A stretch of 32,802 nt of DNA, from contig JASMLX010000067.1 of the NCBI GenBank assembly GCA_030748495.1, forward strand, positions 1-32,802. The letters run 5' to 3'. The DNA comes from Candidatus Poribacteria bacterium (GTDB lineage Bacteria > Poribacteria > WGA-4E > UBA9662). The notes under the pieces are model-generated. The model was not told the origin of the DNA, did not search any database, and was given only the letters and a program-made list of their open reading frames with translations. Positions within the stretch are counted from its first letter, which is position 1. Each line of letters opens with the position of its first letter. The position numbers and the translations under genes were made by a program. Positions 32,316 to 32,802 of this stretch are shown one piece after another.

Positions 32316-32802
32316 ATGGCTAAACAGAAACCATTTATCACCGACCAACAATGGATCAGACTTGAACCTTTGCGGCCAAAACCTAAGCCTTCAGCCAAAG
32401 GTGGACGAAAGCCAAGAGACAACAGGCAAGTGTTTGACGGCATTATCTGGGTCTTGCCAAGTGGTGCCAGATGGAACCACTTACCGGATCGATATCCATC
32501 AGCTAGTACTTGCTGGCCAAGATTACAGCCATGGGAAGAGCCAGGTGTTTGGCTCCAAATATGGCCTAAATTCCTGTCCGAACTGGAGCAACAGGGCCAG
32601 TTAGATTGGGAAGAAACCTTGGCCGATGGCAGTTTGGCCTGGGCCAAAAAAGGGGCTCATGCCTTGGAAAGACCAAAGGCGGGAAGGGTACAAAGTGGAT
32701 GGTGGTGGTCGATGGCCAGGCAGTCCCTATCGGCGCTGATCTTGATTCGGCCTGGCCGAGTGAAATAAAACGGCTGCAACCCACGATTGAGAAGATTGCG
32801 GG
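32316..32802 (+). pseudogene. IS5-family transposase, frameshifted and cut by the window end
   Basis: ATG 32316 with AAGGAA upstream opens MAKQKPFITDQQWIRLEPLR. Family blocks follow: GGRKPRDNRQVFDGIIWVLP + SGARWNHLPDRY (IS5/IS427-type N-terminus), WLQIWPKFLSELEQQGQLDW, and LADGSLAWAKKG around the first catalytic Asp. Near 32665 the frame must change to continue KTKGGKGTKWMVVVDGQAVP with the second catalytic Asp (VVVDG) and IGADLDSAWPSEIKRLQPTI, running to the end. Some IS5 subgroups use a programmed frameshift between two frames in this region, so it may be a live element and not a broken one. The last third with the catalytic Glu is outside the window. Confidence 0.8.

Noticed and set aside
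1..32802. CRISPR arrays, tRNA and rRNA genes
   Set aside because: No regularly spaced repeats, cloverleaf-like sequences or rRNA signatures were seen on reading both strands; this was by eye and not an exhaustive computation.

Overview
The window looks like chromosomal DNA of a large-genome, probably host-associated or environmental bacterium. The closest match I know is the Candidatus Poribacteria type found in sponges. This is inferred from gene content, not from a search: several phytanoyl-CoA dioxygenase (PhyH) genes, one fused to HEAT repeats; a coupled DUF1592/DUF1552 pair; two DUF6785/DUF6784-type membrane proteins; a mandelate racemase-type enolase; a sulfatase-modifying-factor domain protein beside a TPR protein; a secreted LamG-like protein; and remnants of FlgD-like C-terminal domains. 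No rRNA, tRNA or CRISPR array was seen.

Layout. 1-2700: the C-terminal receiver domain of a sensor kinase or response regulator, then a decayed IS4-type element with recognisable terminal repeats, a fragment of a SPINDLY/OGT-type O-GlcNAc transferase, and a decayed IS30-type transposase. 2700-7670: three minus-strand PhyH oxygenases, with a broken TIR gene and other scraps between them. 7690-8570: a wrecked ADP-ribosylglycohydrolase plus von Willebrand A pair. 8590-10530: a broken winged-helix gene of replication-initiator character, facing a predicted small RNA with its own promoter and terminator and a divergent HTH/coiled-coil gene. 10570-11150: FlgD-like and HEAT remnants. 11160-14960: the intact DUF1592/DUF1552 secreted pair. 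15000-16180: a graveyard of gene ends (FlgD-like, heparinase-like, caspase-like, aldehyde dehydrogenase, membrane protein). 16490-19660: an intact class III nucleotide cyclase and an intact enolase-superfamily enzyme. 19860-23790: a broken HTH-DUF805 gene, a secreted unknown, and broken PQQ-propeller and glyoxalase genes. 24230-31970: two DUF6785-like transporters bracketing a TPR/SUMF1 pair and a promoter-equipped secreted LamG-like gene. 32316-end: an IS5-type transposase running off the window.

The intact genes suggest an oxidative and carbohydrate-oriented heterotroph: Fe(II)/2-oxoglutarate oxygenases, c-type cytochrome proteins, an acid-sugar dehydratase-like enolase, secreted sugar-binding-like proteins and multi-pass transporters. 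About half of the identifiable genes are fragments or carry frameshifts. Many breaks are clean truncations or in-frame stops, so real decay is likely, but some frameshifts lie in homopolymers and could be sequencing errors.

The most unusual signals are: (1) a family of broken winged-helix proteins with a conserved tail, present in three copies; (2) a candidate antisense RNA at the start of the most complete copy; (3) a perfect 14-bp palindrome inside a decayed propeller gene; (4) a broken ADP-ribosylglycohydrolase/VWA cassette present twice.
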